Part shown: positions 23,254 to 31,198 of the stretch, in pieces
Position numbering within the stretch: the first letter of the stretch is position 1
Layout of the letters: each line of letters starts with the position of its first letter
The notes under the pieces: model-generated
The model's input: only the letters and a program-made list of their open reading frames with translations
Databases searched by the model: none
Told to the model about the DNA's origin: nothing
Assembly: GCF_947490095.1 (NCBI RefSeq)
Contig: NZ_CANLFS010000001.1
Span: 186,001-250,000 of the forward strand
Reading direction: 5' to 3'
Source of the DNA: an uncultured Halomonas sp.
GTDB lineage: Bacteria > Pseudomonadota > Gammaproteobacteria > Pseudomonadales > Halomonadaceae
DNA length: 64,000 nucleotides
Translations under genes and position numbers: made by a program

Positions 23254-24888
23254 TTATTTCGACTCATGACGAAAGGTGGGCGGATGCTCGAAGGTATGCA
23301 GCGGGGCCGGGCTCGGCACGCTCCACTCGAGGTCCTCGGCGCCCTCCCAGGCCTTGGCCGGCGCCTTCTCGCCCCCTCGCACGCACTTGATGATGAGCCA
23401 CACGAAGAGCAGCTGGGAGGCGCCGAACAGAAAGCCCCCCAGGCTCGATGCCAGGTTGAAGTCCGCGAACTGCAGGGCGTAATCGGGAATGCGCCGCGGC
23501 ATGCCGGCAAGGCCCGCGAAGTGCATCGGGAAGAACGTCAGGTTGACCCCGATCACCGACAGCCAGAAGTGCCAGTGGGCCAGCCTCAGGTTGGGATAGT
23601 GGCCGGTCCACTTGGGCAGCCAGTAGTAAGCCGCGGCGAGGATGGCGAACAGCGCCCCCGGCACCAGCACATAGTGGAAGTGCGCCACCACGAAGTAGGT
23701 GTCGTGATACTGGAAGTCCGCCGGCGAGATGGCCAGCATCAGCCCGGAGAAGCCCCCGATGGTGAACTGCACCACGAAGGCCAGGGCAAACAGCATGGGC
23801 GGGTCGAAGCTGATCGACCCGCGGAACATGGTGGCCACCCAGTTGAACACCTTCACCCCGGTGGGCACGGCGATCAGCATGGTGGTGTACATGAAGAACA
23901 GCTCGGCGGTCAGCGGCATGCCCACGGTAAACATGTGGTGGGCCCAGACCATGAACGACAGGATGGCGATGGCCCCGGTGGCATAGACCATGGAGGCGTA
24001 GCCGAACAGCCGCTTGCGCGAGAAGGTCGGAATGATCGCCGAGACGATCCCGAAGGCGGGCAGGATCATGATGTAGACCTCGGGATGCCCGAAGAACCAG
24101 AACAGGTGCTGGAAGAGCACCGGATCCCCTCCCCCGGCGGCATTGAAGAAGCTGGTGCCGAAGTTGATGTCCATCAGCATCATGGTCACGGCCCCGGCCA
24201 GCACCGGCATGACCGCAATCAACAGGAAGGCGGTGATCAACCAGGTCCAGCAGAACAGCGGCATATCCATCATCCGCATGCCCGGCGCGCGCAGGTTAAG
24301 CACCGTGGCGATGATATTGATGGCCCCCAGGATCGAGCTGATACCGGCAATATGCAGCGAGAGGATAAAGAAGGTGGTGGACGGCGGCGCATAGGTGGTG
24401 GAGAGCGGCGCGTAGAAGGTCCAGCCGAAGTTGGGGCCACCGCCGGGCATCAGCAGGGTGCTGAGCAGCAGGGTAAAGGCCACCGGCAGCAGCCAGAAAC
24501 TGAAGTTGTTCAGCCGCGGCAGCGCCATGTCCGGGGCCCCTATCTGCAAGGGTATCATCCAGTTGGCCAGCCCCACGAAGGACGGCATGATGGCGCCGAA
24601 CACCATGATCAGGCCGTGCATGGTGGTCATCTGGTTGAAGAACTCCGGCTCCACCAGCTGCAGCCCCGGCTGGAAGAGCTCGGCGCGCACCACCATCGCG
24701 AAGATCCCGCCGATGAAGAACATCGTCAGCGAGAAGATCAGGTAGAGGCTGCCGATTTCCTTGTGATTGGTGGTCAACAGCCACCGCTTGATGCCGTAGC
24801 GCGGGGCGGGATGCGCCGCCGCCTGGCCACCGGCATTGGCGGTGGAGCTCTGCTCGACGGGGTGATGCAAGGGCAGCTTGGGCGCCAT
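23254..24888 (-). CDS. ctaD: Cytochrome c oxidase subunit I
   Basis: Catalytic subunit holding heme a and the heme a3-CuB centre. 544 aa, twelve membrane helices. Visible motifs: TMHGLIMVFGAIMPSFVGLA (helix II with the heme a His), WFFGHPEVYIMILPAFGI (CuB His and the His-Tyr cross-link), VWAHHMFTVGM (CuB His pair), and YFVVAHFHYVLVPGA (heme a3 and heme a ligands). Follows ctaC by 75 bp in the operon. Long open frames on the opposite strand are codon-bias shadows. Confidence 0.98.
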   Translation of the reverse strand: MAPKLPLHHPVEQSSTANAGGQAAAHPAPRYGIKRWLLTTNHKEIGSLYLIFSLTMFFIGGIFAMVVRAELFQPGLQLVEPEFFNQMTTMHGLIMVFGAIMPSFVGLANWMIPLQIGAPDMALPRLNNFSFWLLPVAFTLLLSTLLMPGGGPNFGWTFYAPLSTTYAPPSTTFFILSLHIAGISSILGAINIIATVLNLRAPGMRMMDMPLFCWTWLITAFLLIAVMPVLAGAVTMMLMDINFGTSFFNAAGGGDPVLFQHLFWFFGHPEVYIMILPAFGIVSAIIPTFSRKRLFGYASMVYATGAIAILSFMVWAHHMFTVGMPLTAELFFMYTTMLIAVPTGVKVFNWVATMFRGSISFDPPMLFALAFVVQFTIGGFSGLMLAISPADFQYHDTYFVVAHFHYVLVPGALFAILAAAYYWLPKWTGHYPNLRLAHWHFWLSVIGVNLTFFPMHFAGLAGMPRRIPDYALQFADFNLASSLGGFLFGASQLLFVWLIIKCVRGGEKAPAKAWEGAEDLEWSVPSPAPLHTFEHPPTFRHESK

Positions 24889-24963
24889 GGTGAATCTCCC
24901 TGATCTTCGCTGTTCTAGGCTCGTGACGGGGAAGCCGTGGCCGGGAAAAAGCCGTAGCCGAGG

Positions 24964-26082
24964 TTAGTCGGCCAACCGCTCGGCGATGTCCGAGGGCTGA
25001 ATGACGTCACCGGTCTCGTTGCCCCAGGCGTTGCGTTCATAGGTGATCACGGCGGCAATTTCCACCGGGCTCAGGGTGTTGCGGAAGGCCGGCATGGCGG
25101 CACCCGAGACCCCGTTGACCACGGTCTCGATATGTCGCTCGCGCTCCTCCATCAGCGCCTGGTTGCCCGCCAGCGCCGGGAAGGCCGGTGCGTTGCCGCC
25201 CCCATCGGGCTGGTGACAGGAGGCGCAGACCGCGTTGTAGCTCTCCTCGCCCCGGGCCATCAGCTCCTCCAGGCCCCACTCCCGGTCGACGCCCGAGGCC
25301 TCCTGGGCGGCGGCCTCCTTGCGCTCGGCCAGCCATTCATCGAACGCCTCTTCCTCCATGGCATGCACCACGATGGGCATGAAGCCGTGATCGATGCCAC
25401 ACAGCTCGGCGCACTGGCCGCGGTAGACGCCGGGCTCATTGATCCGCACCCAGTTCTCGTTGACGAAGCCGGGAATGGTGTCCTGCTTCACGGCCAGGTC
25501 CGGCACCCACCAGGAATGGATGACGTCGTCGGAGGTCATCAGAAAGCGCACCTTGCGATCCACCGGCAGCACCAGGGGCTCATCGACCTCTCGAAGATAG
25601 TGTTCGCCCCGCTCGCCCTCGCCACGCACCGTCTCGCGGGGCGTGCCCAGGTTGGAGGTGAAGGCGACATCCTCGCCGAGGTACTCGTAGCGCCAGCGCC
25701 ACTGCTGGCCGATGATCATCACATCCAGGTCGGCATCGGCCGGGTCATACATCTTCTTGAGGGTAGCGGTGGCGGGCACCGCCATGCCGACCAAAATCAG
25801 CAGGGGAATCGCCGTCCAGATCACTTCGACCAGGGTGTGCTCATGGAAGTGTGACGCCTTGGCGCCCTTGGAATGACGAAAACGGAACAAGGAATAGAAC
25901 ATCACCCCGAACACCAGCACGCCGATGACCACACAGATCCAGAAGATGGTCATATGCAGTGAGTGAATCTCGCGACTGACGTCGGTGACACCCACGGGCA
26001 TATTCCAGCCATTGGCCATGGCCAGCGTCGTCGTCAGGGGGACGACCAGGCAACCCGCAATCCACACGATACACGTGCGCAT
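24964..26082 (-). CDS. ctaC: Cytochrome c oxidase subunit II with fused cytochrome c domain
   Basis: Electron-entry subunit. 372 aa: signal peptide (1-23), two membrane helices, the periplasmic cupredoxin domain with the CuA site RGQCAELCGIDHGFMPIVVH, then a C-terminal cytochrome c domain with the heme motif CASCH at 286-290 and a later methionine ligand candidate in GAAMPAFRN. Such fusions define caa3-type or cytochrome-c-tailed oxidases. First gene of the main cox operon (ctaC-ctaD-cox11-ctaE-SURF1). Confidence 0.97.
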   Translation of the reverse strand: MRTCIVWIAGCLVVPLTTTLAMANGWNMPVGVTDVSREIHSLHMTIFWICVVIGVLVFGVMFYSLFRFRHSKGAKASHFHEHTLVEVIWTAIPLLILVGMAVPATATLKKMYDPADADLDVMIIGQQWRWRYEYLGEDVAFTSNLGTPRETVRGEGERGEHYLREVDEPLVLPVDRKVRFLMTSDDVIHSWWVPDLAVKQDTIPGFVNENWVRINEPGVYRGQCAELCGIDHGFMPIVVHAMEEEAFDEWLAERKEAAAQEASGVDREWGLEELMARGEESYNAVCASCHQPDGGGNAPAFPALAGNQALMEERERHIETVVNGVSGAAMPAFRNTLSPVEIAAVITYERNAWGNETGDVIQPSDIAERLAD

Positions 26083-26239
26083 AGGCGCCTCCTCCTTGCT
26101 AGTTGTCGTGGCTTGTTATTGTCAGCTTGCGCGCTAGCCGCACGCGGGTGGTTCGATTCGTTTCGCTACGTCTGGCATTGAGTGTAGACACCCGGGCGGC
26201 GATTCACTGACGCAACCCCTGGCATCGCCAACGCCACTT

Positions 26240-26413
26240 TCAACGGGCCGCCGCCACGGCGACCAGCGCCACCACCCCCACCAGCGCCAACCCCATCAGG
26301 ATTCCCACCGCCACGAAAGCCACGGGATGGCCCTTCTCGAAGTCCTCGCGACGGCGGGCATCCTTCTGTACCCCGAAGAAGGCCGCCAGTACCGACTTGA
26401 CCACGCTCCACAT
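26240..26413 (-). CDS. DUF2970 small membrane protein
   Basis: 57 aa from ATG 26413, preceded by AAGGAG at ideal spacing; this decides against the ATGs nine and eight codons upstream. The N-terminal VVKSVLAAFFGVQKDARRREDF is typical of DUF2970, followed by one transmembrane helix FVAVGILMGLALVGVVALVAV. The function is unknown; it commonly accompanies cox genes in Pseudomonas-like genomes. It lies 157 bp upstream of ctaC on the same strand; the gap shows no clear signal. Confidence 0.85.
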   Translation of the reverse strand: MWSVVKSVLAAFFGVQKDARRREDFEKGHPVAFVAVGILMGLALVGVVALVAVAAAR

Positions 26414-26551
26414 CGCCCACTCCTTCTTGACATACATCAAAAGACGCCACGCCAGCGCCGCCCTTCCGCTTCCCGTCTCCTACACTCTAGTCAACATCAC
26501 GACGCGCATGCCGCGCCCGTAACCCGCTGGCGTATCAACCAGGAGGTCCCC

Positions 26552-26881
26552 GTGTCCCAGAGTCCCTTTGATAACCCGATATCGGAATGGTGGCAGCAGC
26601 AGTGGCCGAAGGGGGTAAATCCCATGGTCCGCCTCCAGCAAGCCTGGATGGAGAACCTCGCCGAGGCCCTGCAATTCGAAGCGGAGTTCCTGATGGCCAT
26701 CGCCCAGAGCGGCGAGAGAATCGCCAGGACCTTCGACGGCCCCCAGCCCACGACTCCGGCAGAGATGCAGGCCTATTATGAAGCGCTGGTGAAGGAGATG
26801 AGCGACGCTCAGATGAAAAGCCTCGAGCAGGCCTCACGGCTTAGCCACGACTTCCGCAAGCGACTGTGGGAGAAGATCTAG
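26552..26881 (+). CDS. Small helical hypothetical protein, possibly phasin-like
   Basis: 109 aa from GTG 26552, which follows a perfect AGGAGG at 26541-26546; the open frame upstream has no such support. The protein is predicted to be almost all helix, amphipathic and acidic, with no membrane segment. It opens SPFDNPISEWWQQQWPKGVN and ends RLSHDFRKRLWEKI. The layout (aromatic N-terminus, long helices, small size) recalls phasins of polyhydroxyalkanoate granules, but no family signature is recognised, so this is only a suggestion. Confidence 0.75.
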   Translation: MSQSPFDNPISEWWQQQWPKGVNPMVRLQQAWMENLAEALQFEAEFLMAIAQSGERIARTFDGPQPTTPAEMQAYYEALVKEMSDAQMKSLEQASRLSHDFRKRLWEKI

Positions 26882-26912
26882 CCAGTCGACACCAACCGCC
26901 GACCCAATGATC

Positions 26913-26940
26913 AGGCGCCCTTCCGGGCGCCTTGTCAGTT
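26913..26940. terminator. Terminator between the small helical protein and lrgB
   Basis: Stem AGGCGCCC/GGGCGCCT (26913-26920 with 26925-26932), TTCC loop, then TGTCAGTT. Lies between convergent genes. Confidence 0.75.
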
Positions 26941-27669
26941 ACCCAGGCCGAAGAGGCGGGTCATCACCGGCAGCAGAAAGGCGGTAAGCAGCCCCGTGAG
27001 GCCCATGGCCAGACCCGAAAAGGCGCCGGCCACGGCACCGATACGGGCGAAGGCCTGGGCGGTACCGAAGCCGTGGGCCGTGAGTCCCAAGGCAAACCCC
27101 TGCACCGCCGGGTCCTGAATCCGCAGCAGGCGAAATATCCAGGGCGACAACGCGCAGCCGATGGAGCCCGTCAGCAGCACCAGCCCCGCCGCCAGGGAGG
27201 GAATGCCGCCGATCTGTTCGGCCACCCCCATAGCAATGGGGGATGTGACCGAGTGTGGCGCCAGGGAGAGCACCGTCTCCAGGCGCGCGCCCATCGCCAG
27301 GGCGATGCCCAGGGTGCTGGCCACCGCCGTGACGATGCCCAGCAGACAGGCCATCGTGAGCGGACCCAGCAGGCGCCGGACCCGCTCGCGATGGTCATAC
27401 AGGGGTATCGCCAGGGCCACGGTGGCCGGCCCGAGCAGGAAGTGAATGAACTGCGCCCCCTCGAAGTAGGTAGCGTAATCCATGTCCACCAGCATCAGCA
27501 GGCCGATCAGGATGGCGATGGACAGCGTCACCGGATGCACCAGCGGCGTCCCCCCAAGCGCGCGGTTGATGCGCACCGCCAGGCCGAATACCAGCAGCGT
27601 CATCAGCAGCGAGAGCAGCGGATTACCGGAGAGATAGACCCACAACTGATCCAGCGTCGTGAAGCTCAT
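26935..27669 (-). CDS. lrgB: LrgB/CidB-family membrane protein
   Basis: 244 aa from ATG 27669, eight or so membrane segments. Typical LrgB blocks are HSVTSPIAMGVAEQIGGIPSLA and GFALGLTAHGFGTAQAF. In Bacillota the pair works in murein-hydrolase control and pyruvate transport; in proteobacteria (YohK) the role is less clear. ATG overlaps the lrgA stop (ATGA), showing a two-gene operon. Confidence 0.92.
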   Translation of the reverse strand: MSFTTLDQLWVYLSGNPLLSLLMTLLVFGLAVRINRALGGTPLVHPVTLSIAILIGLLMLVDMDYATYFEGAQFIHFLLGPATVALAIPLYDHRERVRRLLGPLTMACLLGIVTAVASTLGIALAMGARLETVLSLAPHSVTSPIAMGVAEQIGGIPSLAAGLVLLTGSIGCALSPWIFRLLRIQDPAVQGFALGLTAHGFGTAQAFARIGAVAGAFSGLAMGLTGLLTAFLLPVMTRLFGLGN

Positions 27670-28025
27670 TGCCCTTCCCCTCCCCGGCGCCGATTGAGCC
27701 GATCCAGCGCCCAGGCCGTGACGGCCAGGGTCAGCCCCGTCGACACTCCCAGGGTGACCAGGATCGACCACAGGTCGCGCCCGATCAGCGCGAAATGCAC
27801 CATCAGCCCGACCCCCGCCGGCACAAACAGCAGCGTCAGGTAACGCAATAACCCCTCTCCCGCCAAGCGCAGGCTATCCGGCACCCGCCCCACCACCAGC
27901 AGCCCGACCAGCAGGATCACCATGCCAAACACCGGCCCCGGTATCGGTAGCGTCAGTCCACGCGCCACCATTTCCCCCAGAAACTGGCACACCAGTAACA
28001 CGCTCATTCCCATGATCAACGGCAC
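27666..28025 (-). CDS. lrgA: LrgA/CidA-family holin-like protein
   Basis: About 119 aa, four membrane helices. The conserved LPIPGPVFGMVILLVGLLVV and LLRYLTLLFVPAGVGLM match CidA/LrgA/YohJ. The start is not certain: GTG 28025 has an AGAGGAAGAG ribosome site; ATG 28013 four codons later is the alternative and looks weaker. Coupled to lrgB by a 4-bp overlap. Confidence 0.88.
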   Translation of the reverse strand: MPLIMGMSVLLVCQFLGEMVARGLTLPIPGPVFGMVILLVGLLVVGRVPDSLRLAGEGLLRYLTLLFVPAGVGLMVHFALIGRDLWSILVTLGVSTGLTLAVTAWALDRLNRRRGGEGQ

Positions 28026-28234
28026 GACGACTCTTCCTCTGCGAACTCGACAACGCCCCACACGCGGCGCAAACCGCGAACATCATAGTGCATGTCTCGT
28101 GCACACCCCAGCCGCCCCGCCCAAGCATCTGAAAAGAAAGTGCAAAAGGGGCTTTTCATTTGTCGGCTAACGCGCTAGTATACGCCTCGTTCTCGGGAGA
28201 CAGGCCACACGGCCAAGAAACCGAAAACGCGAGT

Positions 28235-28311
28235 CGGAGCGTGGCGCAGCTTGGTAGCGCGTTGCAATGGGGTTGCAAAGGTCGCAGGTTCGAATCCTGT
28301 CGCTCCGACCA
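28235..28311 (+). tRNA. tRNA-Pro (anticodon GGG)
   Basis: 77 nt with encoded CCA. Acceptor stem CGGAGCG/CGCTCCG, D arm GCGC/GCGC, anticodon stem TTGCA/TGCAA around the loop ATGGGGT (anticodon GGG, G37), T arm GCAGG/CCTGT with TTCGAAT. Reads CCC and CCU proline codons. A likely promoter lies upstream (CATTTG, 16 nt, TATACG around 28154-28181), and a strong terminator follows 12 nt after the CCA. Confidence 0.97.
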
Positions 28312-28322
28312 AAAACATACGT

Positions 28323-28362
28323 AAAAACGGCCACTTAGCTCATAGAGCAAGTGGCCGTTTTT
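28323..28362 (+). terminator. Terminator of tRNA-Pro
   Basis: 14-bp stem AAAAACGGCCACTT/AAGTGGCCGTTTTT (28323-28336 with 28349-28362), extended after one unpaired base by GCTC/GAGC around ATA. The A tract and T tract make it able to work on both strands. Confidence 0.93.
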
Positions 28363-28582
28363 CGTTGGACTCAATTCAGATGGTAAAGAGAAAACCAATA
28401 CGGGTGCCGGTAACAGCGCCCGCCCCGATCAAGATAGAGCTTCGTCTCGGTGGCTATGGCACCTTCCAAGAGCCAAGTGACCAACTGGAGGTTGGGCCAT
28501 CTATAACGCATACTGAAAGATAGCCTCGCAATGCATGCACACTCTCAATAGCAGTGCATGGAGAAGATCAAGGAGACAACGT

Positions 28583-28777
28583 ATGGCAGTTCGCATCAGG
28601 TCATATCGTAGGATCCGTGCAGTCGGTTCTGTGATGGACTTCTGGCCGGTGAGCAACTACGCCGAGCATATGCCCAAAGGCACCCCTCAGCAGCGCCTGG
28701 GACAGTGCTGGCAAAACGTGGGCAACCAGCTTTGCAAGTCCATCAAGGATTACGAGCAATTGAGCCATGAGCGATGA
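28583..28777 (+). CDS. Small hypothetical basic protein
   Basis: 64 aa from ATG 28583, supported by AAGGAG 7 nt upstream. It starts MAVRIRSYRRIRAVGS, strongly basic, and then becomes mixed (MDFWPVSNYAEHMPKGTPQQ). No signal peptide, membrane helix or known motif is seen. The stop overlaps the start of the next ORF by 11 bp, as in coupled gene pairs. Codon use differs from the neighbours. The family is not recognised. Confidence 0.5.
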   Translation: MAVRIRSYRRIRAVGSVMDFWPVSNYAEHMPKGTPQQRLGQCWQNVGNQLCKSIKDYEQLSHER

Positions 28778-28901
28778 AGCTCCGAAACAGCCTGGTACTG
28801 AAGAAACCGCTGCCTTAAAGCATGGTTGCCCTGTTCGTCGCTCCGAGAGTGCTCCAGGAGCGAGCAGCCAAACAAAATACACGAGACGATCTGCCTGCTG
28901 A
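28767..28901 (+). CDS. Tiny hypothetical ORF overlapping the previous one
   Basis: 44 codons, MSDEAPKQPGTEETAALKHG and onward, ending TRRSAC. It starts inside the end of the 64-aa ORF in another frame, which is compatible with translational coupling. It has no recognised domain. It may be a real micro-protein or the decayed start of a larger gene; no longer in-frame continuation exists after its TGA. Confidence 0.3.
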   Translation: MSDEAPKQPGTEETAALKHGCPVRRSESAPGASSQTKYTRRSAC

Positions 28902-28990
28902 GAATCAGCAGACTGACGAAACATAGCAAACCTCCCAATCACATCATCGCATCGGGGGTACATCAGGTTGCTTTCTTCTCAAGAAAGATA

Positions 28991-29233
28991 TCAACCCAAA
29001 AAGGCGTCGATGCCTTCTTCACTGACCGCCTCATGCACCGCCTCCAGGGCGGCCTGATCGCTGACGAAGCGATCGTCCCAGACGTGAGAGGCACCGTCCT
29101 CGTTGACGACCTCCAGCACCCAGTCGGGCTCCCCTTCCAGGCGGTAGATTTCGACCTGAAGCGTGTGGCCATCATAGGTGACGGCCTGGCTCACAGGGCT
29201 CTGGATCAGTTCCGGCTCGTACTCTGTGCTCAC
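28991..29233 (-). CDS. Small acidic hypothetical protein
   Basis: 80 aa, GTG start with GGAGAGAG just upstream. Acidic, no membrane helix; contains YDGHTLQVEIYRLEGEPDWV and HVWDDRFVSDQAALEAVHEA, which reads like a compact alpha/beta fold. No family recognised. It lies 34 bp downstream of the next minus-strand gene (29268) and is probably cotranscribed. Confidence 0.7.
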   Translation of the reverse strand: MSTEYEPELIQSPVSQAVTYDGHTLQVEIYRLEGEPDWVLEVVNEDGASHVWDDRFVSDQAALEAVHEAVSEEGIDAFLG

Positions 29234-29267
29234 AAGACTCTCTCCAGCATCGTGGTCGCTGGCCAGT

Positions 29268-29729
29268 TTACGCCTCGGACGCTCCCAGCACTATCATGCG
29301 CCCGGCGCTCTCCTCCAGCTCCTGAACGATGCGCTCCATGGCCTCGATGCGGGCATCCAGATAGTCCTGGGCTTCATCATCGGTGGCATGGCGACTATCC
29401 AGGCGCGCCTGGCTGATGGCACTCTTCAGCGCCTGGGCCATATTCCGCAGGCTCCCGGCACTGCGCTGGGCCTGGGCGGCGTTCTCGAGCTCGGCGTCGG
29501 CGCTATGGCGGAAGAAGATGGGCACGACGCTGTCGTCGGCATCGAAGTCGATGGCATCGCGCAGCGCTACCTGTACCGAGCTGTAGCCGCCATCTCCGGT
29601 GCCATTGGCGGCGCTGTCGCGCACCACCTGCTCGGCATGGTCGAGAACACGCCATTCATAGGGCTCATCGCCGTAGACCTCGATGCGGCCGGCTTCATGG
29701 GGGCGATCGATGCAGTGCTGGACCTTCAT
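29268..29729 (-). CDS. Hypothetical protein
   Basis: 153 aa from ATG 29729, chosen for the GGGAGGAAG ribosome site; the longer frame has no such support. Predicted soluble: an N-terminal beta-rich part (EVYGDEPYEWRVLDHAEQVV) and a C-terminal helical part rich in Ala, Glu and Arg (YLDARIEAMERIVQELEESA, coiled-coil-like). No known domain was recognised. Upstream partner of the 80-aa gene in a likely two-gene operon. Confidence 0.75.
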   Translation of the reverse strand: MKVQHCIDRPHEAGRIEVYGDEPYEWRVLDHAEQVVRDSAANGTGDGGYSSVQVALRDAIDFDADDSVVPIFFRHSADAELENAAQAQRSAGSLRNMAQALKSAISQARLDSRHATDDEAQDYLDARIEAMERIVQELEESAGRMIVLGASEA

Positions 29730-29860
29730 AACAGCTTCCTCCCGAGGGGCGTCTCGGCGCCAGCAGAATGCCATGGCGCCCTTGTTATCAACTGATTCCA
29801 GATTATCAAGAAGCTGGTGACACTACCTTGACCGGGCTCAGCTCCAGCCGCAACGGAGAG

Positions 29861-31093
29861 TCAAATAAGTTTAAGCGGCTCGATATCGCGAAAGATCCCG
29901 GTCTTGGTCATGTCGCGGCGCAGGGTGAAGGTCTCGAGTGCCGCCACCGGGTCGACCCGGTCGAGGCTGTCGAACTGAATCCCCTCCCACTGCTCCCGGG
30001 TGACCTTGACGCTGTAGAGGTACTGTTCAAACTCGCCACCGGTGGCCGGGTCGATAGCCTGGCGATAGCCCGAGACGCGCGCCTCCTCGACCCCGGGCAG
30101 GCGGGCGAACACCGCCCCCAACACGCGAAAGGCGATGCCGTGCACGTGGTCACGGTAGAGCTCGCGCTGGCGGGTGGCGCTTAATCGACGAGGCGAGAGC
30201 TTGAGCTGCTTGGGCGGCATGGCCCAGTACTGCCCCGGCATTTCCCCTTCGCCGGGCAAGTCGATATCCACCGCAATGGTCCTGGTGTCGCTGCCGAGGT
30301 CGAAATCGACCAGTGTTTCCCGCGGCCAGTCGATCTCCTCGAGCCGCTCGCGCAGGGTGGCCTCCATGGCGTCCGGGTCATCCCACACCCCCTCGCCCTC
30401 GCGGCGGAAGCGGGAAAACTCCGCGGCATCGTGTTCGGCCTTGCGCCACTCCCAGGCGCGGTAACGCTCGTCAAATTCCGTCTTGAGGCGGGCATTGCGC
30501 GCCTCCCGGTGGCGCCTGGCCGGTGGCCACAGCGCATGCCACCAGGCCGGCGGCGCTGGCTGGAACGGCGGCGGCGGCGCCTGGGCAAACTCACGAACCA
30601 CATAGCCGTGGGCTTCGGGGGGTGGTGTCTGCTCATGCAGCCGTCCCAGCCGGTCGAGATCCGCATTCAGCCGATCACAGTGAGCCTGCAACTGCTCGCG
30701 CAGGCCCTGCTCGGCGTGGCGACGAATGATTCGCGCCTCGGCGTCACTCATGGGCGTGCCATCGCCGTGGAAGTAGCGAACCTGGCCATTGTCGTCGATC
30801 TCCAGCGCTACCGGCACGCTGCCCCCCTCGCCCAGCAACGCCTCGAGGCTCGCGGCGTTGCTGCGCCGCGAGCCGCTCGCCCCCTCGCGCTGCCCCTGTG
30901 ACTTGCTACTGCCACCGAGTTTTTGGCGATAGGCCAGGCCGGTGCCGGGCAGCCCCGCATGGCCATGCACACCACCGGGACCCACGCTCAGGCTGGCCCC
31001 TCGTGGTCCCACCGAAAGGCCGAGGCCACGCTTGCTGAGGTTGAGGCGAACGCCGGGCGCCAGACGGATACGACGCTGGAAACGAAAGGCCAT
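29861..31093 (-). CDS. DUF4236 domain protein
   Basis: 410 aa. The first 45 residues ([20 protein letters not shown], then [19 protein letters not shown]) are a clear DUF4236 domain, a small beta domain of unknown function. The rest is a long, charged, partly proline-rich region ([12 protein letters not shown] near 175) and a C-terminal domain without recognised signature. No signal peptide. It lies 105 bp downstream of jetD on the same strand, so it may be part of or beside the SMC locus. Confidence 0.85.
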   Translation of the reverse strand: MAFRFQRRIRLAPGVRLNLSKRGLGLSVGPRGASLSVGPGGVHGHAGLPGTGLAYRQKLGGSSKSQGQREGASGSRRSNAASLEALLGEGGSVPVALEIDDNGQVRYFHGDGTPMSDAEARIIRRHAEQGLREQLQAHCDRLNADLDRLGRLHEQTPPPEAHGYVVREFAQAPPPPFQPAPPAWWHALWPPARRHREARNARLKTEFDERYRAWEWRKAEHDAAEFSRFRREGEGVWDDPDAMEATLRERLEEIDWPRETLVDFDLGSDTRTIAVDIDLPGEGEMPGQYWAMPPKQLKLSPRRLSATRQRELYRDHVHGIAFRVLGAVFARLPGVEEARVSGYRQAIDPATGGEFEQYLYSVKVTREQWEGIQFDSLDRVDPVAALETFTLRRDMTKTGIFRDIEPLKLI

Positions 31094-31198
31094 GTCGGTC
31101 CTCTAAAGTCCTTGTCGATATTCACTACATGCCAGTCTATCCCGACTCGCCCCTCGGGGCATTTAACGCTCACCGCCCCAGCGAGACATGACAGGCCG

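Larger units (their letters stand above)
28363..28990. other. Less GC-rich accessory stretch after tRNA-Pro
   Basis: This region is visibly poorer in GC than its surroundings, with unlike codon use. It holds an inverted repeat CATGCAC/GTGCATG (around 28535-28563) and two tiny overlapping ORFs (28583-28777, 28767-28901). Nothing recognisable lies at 28363-28530 or 28902-28990. A 10-nt copy of the tRNA 3' arm, GTCGCTCCGA, recurs at 28837-28846. Position beside a tRNA suggests a remnant of an inserted element, but no integrase is present. Confidence 0.5.

Noticed and set aside
18024..26413. Quinol oxidase (cyoABCDE) instead of cytochrome c oxidase
   Set aside because: Subunit II has a CuA site and a fused cytochrome c motif CASCH, Cox11 is present, and no cyoD-like gene is found; this is an aa3/caa3-type cytochrome c oxidase.
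28299..28846. Attachment-site pair at tRNA-Pro
   Set aside because: Only 10 bases (GTCGCTCCGA) are shared between the tRNA 3' arm and 28837-28846, and no integrase is found; the match could be chance. Kept only as a remark in the accessory-pocket finding.
28540..28905. Retron-like structured RNA near the tiny ORFs
   Set aside because: Short inverted repeats and GC-rich stems are present, but there is no reverse transcriptase gene in the window and no recognisable msr/msd layout.
29861..31093. DUF4236 protein as a firm fifth component of the SMC locus
   Set aside because: Same strand and only 105 bp away, but DUF4236 proteins occur in many unrelated contexts; left as a possibility only.
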